The notes below the pieces were generated by a model. It saw nothing but the letters and a program-made list of their open reading frames with translations, was not told where the DNA came from and made no database searches. The translations under genes were made by a program, and so were the position numbers. Shown here piece by piece: positions 38,177 through 49,765 of a stretch of DNA of 64,000 nt. The DNA lies in assembly GCF_003286085.1 (NCBI RefSeq), contig NW_020825294.1, positions 6,014,001 to 6,078,000 of the forward strand, given 5' to 3'. This stretch comes from Drosophila persimilis. Its lineage: Eukaryota > Arthropoda > Insecta > Diptera > Drosophilidae. How positions within the stretch are numbered: position 1 is the stretch's first letter; each line of letters opens with the position of its first letter.

Positions 38177-38724
38177 TATCGCCTCAAACAATCGATGAAT
38201 AATGTGCAATCATAATCTAGTCGATAAGGGTCGATAATATATCCATATCGTTGATTGATTGACAAGGATAATCGCGTATAAGCCTCAACAAAAACATTTC
38301 GACAGCTTTTTACATTTAAATGTATAAATAATAATAATCAATATCATATTCTTGAAGACATTTTGTGATAAATAAATTATTTTCATACATCAAAAATAAA
38401 TACAATTTAAATACCGATATTTAATCGATAAATGTATGCAATAAATGAATCTTGAATGGCTTCCTTCAATCAATAAAAGACTGCTTTTGGTTTGATATTC
38501 GTCAACAATCGATTATAATCCGCCCACTTCCCTTGGCCACCTTATTTCCACACTCAATTATGGTCGAAATCGATACACAGCTTCCACGAAATCCAAAAAA
38601 AAAAAGAAAGGTCAACCCACTCTCTAAATCAATTCCAAGCGACAGCCAACTTTCAGCCATAATCAAAAGACACTTTCAAATTGTTGAAGGCCCTGGCGCT
38701 GATTTGGTGTTAAAACAAATATCG
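38177..38724. promoter_or_regulatory. Cluster of CGATA/TATCG motifs, candidate insulator or promoter
   Basis: Eight CGATA or TATCG motifs lie in about 550 bp: near 38177, 38222, 38232, 38246, 38415, 38426, 38571 and 38720. CAATCGAT words also occur near 38189 and 38507. CGATA is the core recognised by the insulator protein BEAF-32 and overlaps the DREF site TATCGATA. Only this cluster and the promoter at 63133-63153 caught my eye for these motifs. A 120-codon open frame starts within it at 38452, but it has no recognisable domain, so I cannot say whether the cluster serves a gene start or a boundary. Confidence 0.35.
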
Positions 38725-39709
38725 ATCGTTGAGGCCGCAGGCAACATATGTATATATTGCTGTGTGTGTTGTCGCATCGCTGGGATGTGGGGGAGGGGGC
38801 GGTATTATATCTAATTCCGGCTCAAGGCACTGCCAACCGAAAAACCGAAACCAAAACTCGAAAGCCATTTCCCTCGTAATTACTCCAATCGCGGCTCTTG
38901 TCGCCTTTTTTGGGCCAAAAACTAAGAGTAATTTATGCAATCTAGTGCACAGGGTACAAGTGTATCTGTGTATCTGTGAGATACTGCCATCATGTGAGTA
39001 CTGAGTAACCTCCACCACCCCTGATGTCTGCCTGTGCTCTCAGTACCGCCTCCCTCAATGTCTGTAGTCTATCTATGGCGTTGCTCCGGCCGGAGTTTAT
39101 TTAATATGCGTGCGGCGTCAAAGTTTGTGATGATTATTTCGGCAGTACCGGCAATAGCGGCATTCGGGGAGACTGACTGACTGCCCTGCCCTGCCCTGCC
39201 CTGACAGACACGCCCACCGTTCCATGCATACGAAAATAACCAATATTGATTTGTCATGGTACCTCCTCCACCTCCTCCCAGCCGCGGAGTGGCATAAGGA
39301 ATCGTCTCGGAGGTGGATCAGACTTCCCCCGATGAGGAGGCGGAAGGGTGGGGGAGGACTGGGTCTGCGTCTGCTTCATCGCTTCTACTGCGTCAATATT
39401 CTGTTGTGTGTATCTTTTTTTTTTTTGTTTTTTTTTTGGCGACTGCCTTTAATGATTTTTGGGTTGCAGCTTTGCAAGAGAGTTAGAGGGAGAGAGAGAG
39501 TCGCTCCTCCCTTTATTTGCAACGCTCTTTGTCCGCCTCTATATCTACTCGTACTTATCTGCGGAGCTCTGTTCGCTGCCTAGTGGGGGCGTGTTCCCAA
39601 AAACGTATAATTATAAGAAAATTTAAATGTGGGCTGAAATTTAGAAACTTTAGAAACCGGCAAACATGGGCGTACAATGGGAAGTATTCAAGGAAGTTTT
39701 CTGGGAGAT
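38725..39709. other. Non-coding DNA, no gene seen
   Basis: Contains a short G-rich run near 38788, repeats of CCTGC near 39183 and T-tracts at about 39415-39440. No exon could be supported. Confidence 0.55.
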
Positions 39710-40050
39710 TTGTATAATAAAGGGTGGCAATAAGCAGCGAGAACAAAATAAAGACAGAAACCACGCAGCAAAGCAGTAGATTCCTGTCCCGTTGGTTATT
39801 GCTTTTGCACTTGAAGAGAGAGCGGCTGCGTTTTTGCTGAGAGCGACAGTCGTGGGCTCAATATGGTTGCTGTTGCCGAGCGAGAGGGAGCGCTAGAACT
39901 TGGCTTTGCTGAGAGAGAGAGAGAGAGCAAATGGAATGAGCCATTGCGTGAGAGCGCAGCAGAGATCGCAGATCACATGAAGATCAGATCAAGAGATAAG
40001 AAAATTGAGAGACTTCACAGCTCGCTCTCACGGGCATAAAAGTGAGGAAA
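39710..40050 (-). repeat. Dispersed GAGA-rich repeat, copy B
   Basis: Inverted second copy of the element at 15040-15405. Read on the minus strand it carries the same landmarks in the same order: TTTCTTATCTC, TGATCTGATCTTCAT, GCTGCGCTCTCACGCAATG, CTCGGCAACA, CCCACGACT, CTCTCAGCAAA and AAAAGCAATAAC. Its CTCTCTCTC stretch is a little expanded. The boundaries are approximate and no coding frame is seen. Confidence 0.75.
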
Positions 40051-40624
40051 AAGATGAGCAAGTTTGTGCCTGTCCATTTCTGACAAATTTATATTTTTAC
40101 AAGGGGCATTCCTACAAATTTTGGTCAATATGTTCGATTTTTTTAACAATTATTTTAAAAGTACATTGGTAGATCTTTTATGCAGAGATTTTTGTAAAAC
40201 TTTTCTTGGAAAATAAGACAATTCATATGATTTGTCTTTAAAAACAATCTAAATGTCTTAAATATAAAATTTTGAGTATATTGATTTAATACTTGGCTTA
40301 TTAAAAGAAAATCATTAAAATGGCAGAACATTTAGGTGTATTTTCCACTTGCTTTGATCTTCTTCGAGATTTTGATTTACAGAACATCTCCTTCAAGTTG
40401 GCTTTCCATTTATTAAATTGTTTTGTTTGCCAAAATCTTGTTGAGATTTTTTATTTCGTCTGCCAGACAACAGCCTACTCCCCCCCTCTCCATCTCCCCC
40501 ACCCTCTCTCTCTCTCTATTCCTCGCTTTCTGTGAGCCTCTCTGGCTGGCTTTCTATGTGTTCCACTTGCTTTTTGTGTGCATTATGATGTTGATTATTC
40601 AGATTATTATTATCAGCAGCAGTG

Positions 40625-40656
40625 GCATCATCATCATCATCATCATCATCATCATG
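40625..40656. repeat. CAT microsatellite
   Basis: About ten CAT units without interruption. Confidence 0.9.
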
Positions 40657-41175
40657 AACCGGCATAGGCTGAGTCGCAGACTTTATCGTGTGCTGCTGCT
40701 GCTGCCGCTGCTTCTTCTGCTGCATGATTCACAGTTTTGTTGCATGCCTCAATAGTCTGAGCCGGCTTAGGCACGCTTCATGGGCTGCCATCCAACTACA
40801 TGCGATATGTCTTTCTCTCTCTGTTCCACGAACAAAGTTTTCGGGCCTGTAATAAAGCGCAAACCAAATGCATTCACTGAACAATTGAAATTTATAATTA
40901 GTAGCAGAGCAGAGCAGGGCAGAGCAGGGCAGAACACAGCATCCGACAGAGAGATCCAGCACGCACACCCCAGAATATGATTAATACTTCCCGAAGTTAT
41001 TTGTTATTAGATTACACATGGAAAGAGAGAGACAGACATAGACAGAGGGAGCGATTCCCAAGGGGAGAGCAGCAGCAGCAGCAGTGGAGTGGAGTGGAGT
41101 GGAGTGGATCGTTTTTGGTGCATTGTGCGTTCCGTCTATTGTCTGGGTGCCATGGCATTGTTTGCCCGAGCCTTA

Positions 41176-41220
41176 GCCCCAGCCCGAGCCCGAGCCCGAG
41201 CCCGAACCCGAACCCGAGCC
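41176..41220. repeat. GAGCCC hexanucleotide repeat
   Basis: About seven units of AGCCCG/AACCCG type. They translate to alternating Arg-Ala or Pro-Ser peptides that are not called. Confidence 0.85.
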
Positions 41221-44200
41221 CTGCCTTCCTCTGGAGCTTTCATTGTTTTCATCGTTCGTTCGCTTTCTGATAACACGAGTCTTTTTTCGACTGATAGAAG
41301 GGGGAAAGCAGCGTGGGGAAGCAGCTAAAACTTCAAATTGAAAACTTTAATTAGAATTATTGTTATAGTTGTTGTTGTTGCAGCTACCAGCTACTGCCAC
41401 TGCCATTGTCAATGTAGGAATCTGCCTCTTAAGTGCCCCGACCAAAAACTTGAACTTCGAACCTCGAACCCACCCTTCGGACACGAAGGACTCCGACTCA
41501 CCTTCGTCGGGGGAGGGATAGGGTGGAGGGGAGGGGCCCCGCTCTCCAGGTCTCTGTGTAAAAGTTGACGCAAAACTTTGCCCCAGGAACTTGACGCGTG
41601 TTCAACATACTTGAGCGCCTTCAATTCTATATATTTTATAAGGTAGCGGACAGGAATGGGAATGGGAATGCGAGTGGTGGGAATGCGAGTGGTGGGAGAT
41701 TGTCTGCCTGGCAAGTGCAGTTTTAATATGTTGAAAGTTTTGTTCGGAAATCAGTTAGCCGCTTAGTTTAGAAATTGAACTTTTACCCAAGAGAATGTCT
41801 GGCACGCTTCCCACACGCACACGGAGGCACTCAAAGAACGCTTTTATCAATCATGCAATTTAGAAATATATATATATATATTTTTACACCCACACACAGC
41901 CACAACTATATATTGCATTGTATTTTTATTGTATTGTACGTACTTCCTGTTTAATTGTCAATTAGTGGGCGCATTTTTCTCCAAAACCCAATCAACCGCA
42001 ACGATCCCAATCAATTTATTGTATAATTCGCATTGAAAAATGTTGGAAAAAAGTACCAGAGAAACCACCAAAGACCAGGCCAGGCCTGGGAACCCTTTCC
42101 CATAGACCATTAATTAGTTAGGCCGCAAATTAGTGGACCATACCACACACACACACACACATATAGCATATAAATTTAATACATAACTCCATACATAAAC
42201 AGACGCATGTTCTTTACTGTGGGAGAGTGTGTGTGTCCCAGGCCCTGTAATTATTAAAAATGAATTTCAATCTAATTTATAATGAGATGGTTTTCGGGCG
42301 GCTGCTGTTGTTTGCGGATTCTTTTTGATATACGAGCATACGAGCATCTGTGTATCTGGAAACCACAGACCGGCGGCTGCTGGATTTTTTAACAAATTGC
42401 TTTATGGCCAAAAATCAAATTCACTTATCGTGTGATTTCTGTGGCATTAAATGTTTGGGCATGGATTAATTACATACATGCCAAAATTCAGCAAGTTTAT
42501 AATGTTATTTGTATCTGAGAGTATAAATAGGTAGATCGAACGTATAAACCGTCCATATTCCTGTGATATCACAAGGCACCTGTTCCACCACGGTATATTA
42601 TGAGCAAGCATTGAATGTGCCAGTGGATTGCAGGAACAGGCTGGGATCTGGTTCAATCAGCACTTTCGGATGAGCGGAATATTCAATATTTGGCTAAACA
42701 TTTGTCTTTTGAACGCGCATTTGAGTGGAAAATTTCTAGGAAGCCCACGAAAATCCATTACCGTTGTATAGAGACCGATTACTGGGAACTATAGTATGCT
42801 GCTACTCCAAATTTTCCACTGGCCTTTCTGCTGAGATGCTAATCGGTGAAAATTCGAGTTTTCCTGTGTAGAATATTTTTCAGAGAGCTCAAAAGCCATC
42901 GCTAAATCGAAATCAAATATAAGGTAGAATATGGAAGTAAACCCCAGTTTTTTCAAGAGTTTACTACAATTTAGGTTATCCATAAGATGATTTTTGTAAA
43001 GATATTAACTGATCAAAATATTCGAAATATAGAAGTGCATTAGAAAATGGTTAAAGACTTCATTAAGAGTGTTTTAGTGTGTATTTTAAGCCATATTTAT
43101 CCGTCCTATCAAGTTACAGTCAGAAACCATAAACGGAGTTCCTTTGAAATGTTTTTAAACCCTAGAAGGAGGAAGTGGTTCAACATTCTTAGCAGAATAT
43201 ACATATTTTCAAATAATTCTTTAAAGCATATAATCTCCTAATATCTAGCCACATATTTCTGTTAATTGTTTGACCAACAAACTGTTGAGACTGCGAGTAT
43301 CTTTGAGATACGAACATGACAAATGACAAACAACTCGAGAGGCAGAGAGGAGAGCAGCTCTCATACTTGCTACAATCAGTTTCAGATAACACGAATCTGT
43401 ATCTCTGTATCTGGCCGCGAGCCATCCATCAATGTCAATCTACCATCGAGTGTCCCAAAAACAGTTGGTTAAATAACCAATATACGAGTATGCGAGTATA
43501 AGTAAGGCAAACAATGAACTCAGTCGAATGTCAAACAATTCCGACACTCTCGCGGAGACTCTGCCCTCCGATACTCGTAGAACTGGAACAGACTCACACT
43601 CTCTCATTTGGTTAACGATCGAGAACCGATCATTTATCAATACACGACGGACGGGAGGGAGTACTCGGTGACCCCATGCCACCATTTGCTGTAGCATTTT
43701 TTGGGGGCATACATAAATAAATTGAAAACCCCTCGAAATATGTATGGTAATGGGCCGTGGCGGGCTCACATTTTGCCATATTGTTCTAATTGCAGCCATT
43801 TGTTAGGCTGTGAAAGAATGGAAATTGGAAACCCGAGGCAGAATAAAGTGAAATGCGTGTCGTGTCGTTATTTCGAAATCAGCTGTGGCCCCACAGAGGA
43901 GACTTTTCGAGGGGCCCCCTAATTGATATTAAATAACTCAACGACCAACCACCAACAACCTGTTACGCAACGCAACATATACATACATCTTCTGAAATAT
44001 CCAGATGTGGCATTTACGCGTACATATATATATTTTAATAAATGCAAAACCATAAATAAACTGCCGCCCAGGTCGACCCCGAGCCACACACAAAAATTAA
44101 TAATAAAGAACCCAAAAAGAGCGAGAACAAAGGCGAGAAAACAAACGATAAACGAAACAAAGTCCCCAACAATTTCTCAGATTTACTCCGCCGACAAAAA

Positions 44201-47200
44201 ACTAAACGTTTATCATACAAAAAAAAAAAAAACAGAATACTTGCCATATTTTATACATTATTTACGCCTTTTACTACCGAACGGAATGGAACGGAGCGGA
44301 GTGATGGGGAGGGGTCGACGTCCGATGGGAACCGTGACTAATTAAGCAATTTTCTGAGCCAAAATCGGAATCTGTCTCAAAGTCTCAAGTCTCAGACTCA
44401 GACGTCCCAGTCTCAGTCTCAGTGTCAGTCTCGTTCTCATTTTTCGCTTTAACTTTAAGGTTGACTAATTATTTATGCTTTTAATGATAAAACTTTGTTT
44501 GGTTTTTGTTGGTTATTCTTGGATTTTTATCAGTCGATAGTGAGGATGGAATACTCTTCTCTGAAAGGTTTAATTGGATTTAAATTTTAATTAGAATTGA
44601 ATATATAATTAATTAATTTATTGCTTTAAATACTTTTGCATTCAGTTAGAGACTGTTGCCATCTTTTTCTCCAGAAAAGCATTATAATTTATCGATAAAT
44701 TCTTCGTACAATTTTACAAGAAATAAAATTATATATAAAAATAAAAGTACTCAAAAATAATAATCTATTGAGGCTAAATAATTCCTTAAATGTAGAAAAT
44801 GTTTATAAAAATAATTAAATTAAATGCAAAAATCTTTCAAAATTTAAAACCTTGAAATATTCAATTAAATTTCTCTACAATAAATTTTCTCTTCAACATT
44901 TTGATATTTAAAAAAATTCAGTTTCAAATATATTTACGTTTTATGTGTTTCCAAAGCCATATAAATTTTAAACGAAAATTAAAAATTAACAAAAAAAAGG
45001 AGTACAAATCAAATAAAGTTTAGATAAATATTTAAATGCAATATTGCTTAAAGTAAAAATACCATTTCAAAAGCTTATTCAAAACTCTATTAAATTACTA
45101 AATTAGCCACAAATTTGAGTACCAATCAGAGAGAGTTTTATTGGTTATAGGATAAATATCATATGCCAACGGCAGAACCATCTATTGCCTCATTTGGTTC
45201 CATTAAAATGGTATTTCTCAAGTGAAATGTTCATCAAATGCTCTGTAACTAACTAAACTGATGTTAACTCAAAAGTTAGTATCAATAAAAATCAGTTTTA
45301 TTATTTTTAAATTAAATTTTCCACCCCATTTTCCAGCTGTATCTTTTGGTATCTGGTTTCCATCTCAGGAGAGCATTCAAGCTTCGTCTGGGCACCATCT
45401 TCATCTCCATCTCCTTCGCCTGCTCCGTCTCTATCTTCGGATGGAGTTTTGTTTTTTATTTCATAAATTTTAGTGCCTTCATTAAAGCATCTTTAGAGTC
45501 TCGTCTGGACTCGACTTGGCTTTTGTTTTAGCCTCATGGCATCTTCTTAGTCCCTTTTTTTTTTGTATTTTGTTAATGCCCTCTTAACGTTTGATTCTGG
45601 GACTCTGACTCTCCTCCGATTCTCCTTCTTGGTCGCATTCTATGAGTGCGTAATTTACTTAAGCTGCTTTTGGCTTAATATGCGCATTTTAATAGATTTG
45701 TTCCACTATCGTCAAGGCAATAAATTAATAAAACGCTGAGCAGCGGCAGTCGTACCTGCCTCCTGCCTCCTGCCTTTTTCATGGCTCGAATGAATGCACT
45801 TGACTGGCTATGGGCATGGCCATATTGTGGGTATGGCTCAGGCTGTTGGCTGGCTCTCGGGCTGGGTTCGGGGCCTTTCCTGAAAGCTTTTCAGCTGCGG
45901 CTGAGTGCCTCTAAGATGCAACTAATGATAACGGCAGCACACAGCCACAGCAGAGGGGCAGACCCAGGCCATGGATGGAGATGCAGCTAGTAGATAGATG
46001 GAGCTTCTCGATTAAGCTGCTTACCTGCCTCTCGCTCTGTTGTCGGGGCGTTGCATTTTGGGGTGTAGCTGCCGCATCAGCGAGGTCTCCGGTCTCTCTC
46101 TCTCTCTCTGTCTTCCGGCAACTGACAGCTCAATGGCCAGGAGGCCCTGGGTGTGGTGTATCTTCTATATCCACGAGTGTGTGTGTGTGGGTTGAGAGTT
46201 TGTTTTGTGCCAGTTTACTGCTGGCTCCATTCATAATTATCAACCTGGGCCTCACCTTTTTGGCCATATGTGTGTGTGTGTGAGCGAGGGAGAGACCCGA
46301 CGACCCATCATCGTTGCGCTTTTTCACGCTTTGGCGGCTCATTAAAAGAACCGCATTTGCCGCCCCAAACCCCAAGCCCAAAACCCAAACCCACCCACTG
46401 ACATTGCCTTTTGTCCCAAAGAGAACTTGGCAACACTCTATTTTGGAGAATGGAGTAGGGGGGAGGGGGGTACACAGCCCCGCAGGTTATAAATTATGTT
46501 TGCTTCTCGCACAAGATTGATAGTTCTCCATAGGCATAGCATAGCAGGCTGCTGCTGGCTGGCTGGCTGCCTCCAAATGCCGTTAGAGCTAGGAGACGCC
46601 CCAACGATGCAGCAGCGGCAATGTCATTCCCGTGCTCGTGCCGCCTCGGTCGTCGTGTGTCTTGTGACCCAGTTAGCGCCATTCGCCGGCCCCCTTTAAT
46701 TAGCATATGGTGTGGGGCATGTGGAGGGGCTTGTGGGGGCTTGTGGGGGGTGGATACGAGGCTGTGCGAAACGCGATAATTTGTGGATGAGTGTGCAGCG
46801 AGTGTGCCATTTGCATGCACTGTGCCACCGCCAAGGCGTATTTCGGGGCAAGAGAAAGAGGGACAGGGAATTGCAAATTAACCTCTGCCTCATTATGTGA
46901 TTTACCTTTGATGGGGTATTCGTGGAATCCAACTTTGAAGGCAGCACCCGCACACCCCAACACAGGGCATAGTCGTAGAATTTTATTGAAAGGCAGCGTC
47001 CTCTGATGGAATCAGTAATTTGAAATCCGAGAGTGAAGCATTCAAAGGATTCGAAAATAAATTGGGAATAGATACGCAGATCTACGGAAATGACTCATAG
47101 ACAGATGAAGATGCATGTAATAGATTCAAAGAATAGATATAACGATTTGTAGGTAGATCTATACACATAAAGGTATTTTATGGCATATCCCAGATACAAA

Positions 47201-49740
47201 AACAATCTCTTGATTGAAAGATTTGCACACCATACCAGAGATGGTAGATAGATAAATAGATAAGATACTCGTATAAAGATGGGCATTTCAATGAAGTGTT
47301 AGATGTATTAATAAAGATAGATATATATTGGCTATTACGGGAGTTCTTCCGCTATAGATCGCTCGGCAACCCAACCGAATGCAGCCGAATGCAGCCGAAT
47401 CCAATCTCTTTCACGTCGTGCCAAAGCCACTCTCTCCAGGAGAGGCTCTCTCATTCTCTTCGTTAGATTTCGTCTTCTTCGTCATCCATAATCTGGGATA
47501 CTGATGGGAAAAGTAGGAACGAATCCAAAGAACTCTTAACGGATAATGATTTATGTATTAAATTTCTTTATAGAACGAAATACTACCAGTGTTTCAATGC
47601 AATTCGATATTGGAATGGAACGGGAACGGCTCTACTGTCCCGGGCCAGCCAGGCTCTTCTCCTTGAGGAAATTCTCTTCTATGGTTGATCAGGGAAATCT
47701 GTCTATAAAGTGCCTTCGCAACTTCTGCAGTTTCGAGATCGTATCTTCTTGTATAACGATGGTAGCTACAGTCCCTACTTTAAATAAAATATTGAAAATT
47801 AGAGGGTAACCCTTTGCGCACTCTCTTCGCTCGCTGGCTATCGGACTCCATTCCAATAAATATTTCCCCACTCTTTGATCTCGTAATCTTCCAGATACTT
47901 GCAGAAATTAATCTAATCGCTTAAATGCTGTTAGATGTCGTGGGAAATTAAATTTGAGTTCAAGTCTCTGCAAAATAAAATCCACTTTCGCAATTTCCTT
48001 AAAATCTCTTCACTTTTATCCCAAAAAAGAGAGCGAAGATTTATTGAAGAAATTGCTGCAGTGCATGCAGAAATTTGAGTGTGGCTTCTTGCTGCGTAGC
48101 CGAAAATCCCCCAAGGCATTCCCCTTTAGAGCATGGGGCAGGGGCATGCGGCAGGGGCATGTGTGTGTGTGGGCTGCTCGGAACCGTTCTAATCCCCTTT
48201 GCCATGCATCAACCTCTGCGTTGAGGAAGCAAGCGGCAAAAGAGGGTAAAAGTAAATCCAATTCGCCTTGGTATATTCAACAATAAGCCGCAGGTCAGGC
48301 AGCAGAGTGGTGCAGGGAGTGCAGGGAGCGATGGAGCGATGGAGGGGAAACCCCCATCAAAAGGTGCGCACTCCGATTGTAGTGCAGCTTTTTGTGCCCC
48401 GCAACCACTTCAATTTCAATGTAATCTCTTTAAATGTGAAACTACATACAACACAAAAACCCAACGCCCGAGATACACTTCAATCAAACTTGAAAAAAAA
48501 AACGCGGGAAAAAAACTTAAATGAGTTTCGATTTCAAGAGTGGAGGCCTCAAGAGCCGCGCCAAGTACTGTTAAAAATCGTATAAATAAATCTATTTTAG
48601 ATGCCGCCAAGCCGCTAGGCCGCCATGCCGCATGCCGCATGCCACACTTCTTCTTTGTATTTCTGATTCGATTTTTGTTCGGTTTTTCCTTTTTATTACT
48701 TTTTTACTTTTCATGTACGGACAATCAAACATTGATGTCAGAATTTAATATGCTGTATAAATCGTTTTTGAGCCATTGACACATTCATGCGTTGGGTGTT
48801 TCGTTTATTCGTTTATTCGTTCGGTACTCGCGCTCGTATTCGTAGAATCAACAAACCAAAGTTGTCTCCATGGAATGTGTGTTACATCTGCCCCACCCCA
48901 CTCCCCACCCCACTCCCACTCCCCACCAAACCAATATCCTCCTCCAATGGACTCTCTACTCCACTCTTGTGTTTGTATGGAAAAAATATTTATATTTACA
49001 CGCAACTCTCATGCAGAGGCAAGTTCACTCGACATTCATTTATATTTCTCATATTTTTTCTTTGTTTTGTGAATAATATAAAAAAATAAAGAAAGAAAAT
49101 TTGAGTTTCCAAAAACGAAGCTTGAGATACACTTAATTGTTCGAATATCGATATGGAATATCCCTGGAGACAAAAGGGAGATTTTACTCCAAAAAAATAC
49201 ATATGATCTTAATTATTTTATGTATGGAATGTATTTTAATTTGGCTGAAACTTTGCCAATGATGAGATGGAAGGAAATACACTGAAACTTTTATATCGGG
49301 ATCGTACACCGAATCCTGTTTAAACACACCATCAGCAAAGAGTGCAAAAGGGAAAGCCCGAGAGTGCAAAAACAAAATATGTGGGATGCCTGTGGGGCCG
49401 AAAAATACATGTCGTGTGCATGACGAGGCCCATTGATGCCTCACTTTGTGTATCTTCAGGGCAAACCCTCTTTTCAAACGCTGAATACCCTCTTCGAAGA
49501 GTACAAAAAAAAATGCAGAACGAAGGCAACGAATATTTTCCACACTTATTGCTTTTCGAAGCTTTTCCATGGTTCACATTTCATTTATTTTCACTTGCGA
49601 GTGTGTGCACGAGGAGTATCTGTGTGTCTGAGCGTTGGTGTGCCTGTGCACTTCACAACTTAATACACTTTATTATTGAAAATATTTTTTATTACAAGTG
49701 CGCGGGGCCGCTGATCGCTAAGGGCTTCCCGGAATTATTT

Positions 49741-49765
49741 GTACGAGTACGAGTACGAGTACGAG
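49741..49765. repeat. GTACGA hexanucleotide repeat
   Basis: Four uninterrupted GTACGA units, unusual for a microsatellite because each unit contains GTAC. Confidence 0.85.

Noticed and set aside
38452..38814. Open frame containing PKKKRKV, identical to a classical nuclear localisation signal
   Set aside because: The motif comes from a run of A residues (CCAAAAAAAAAAAGAAAGG). The rest of the frame has no domain, no clear splice site and ends in G-rich repeat text. Chance is the better explanation.
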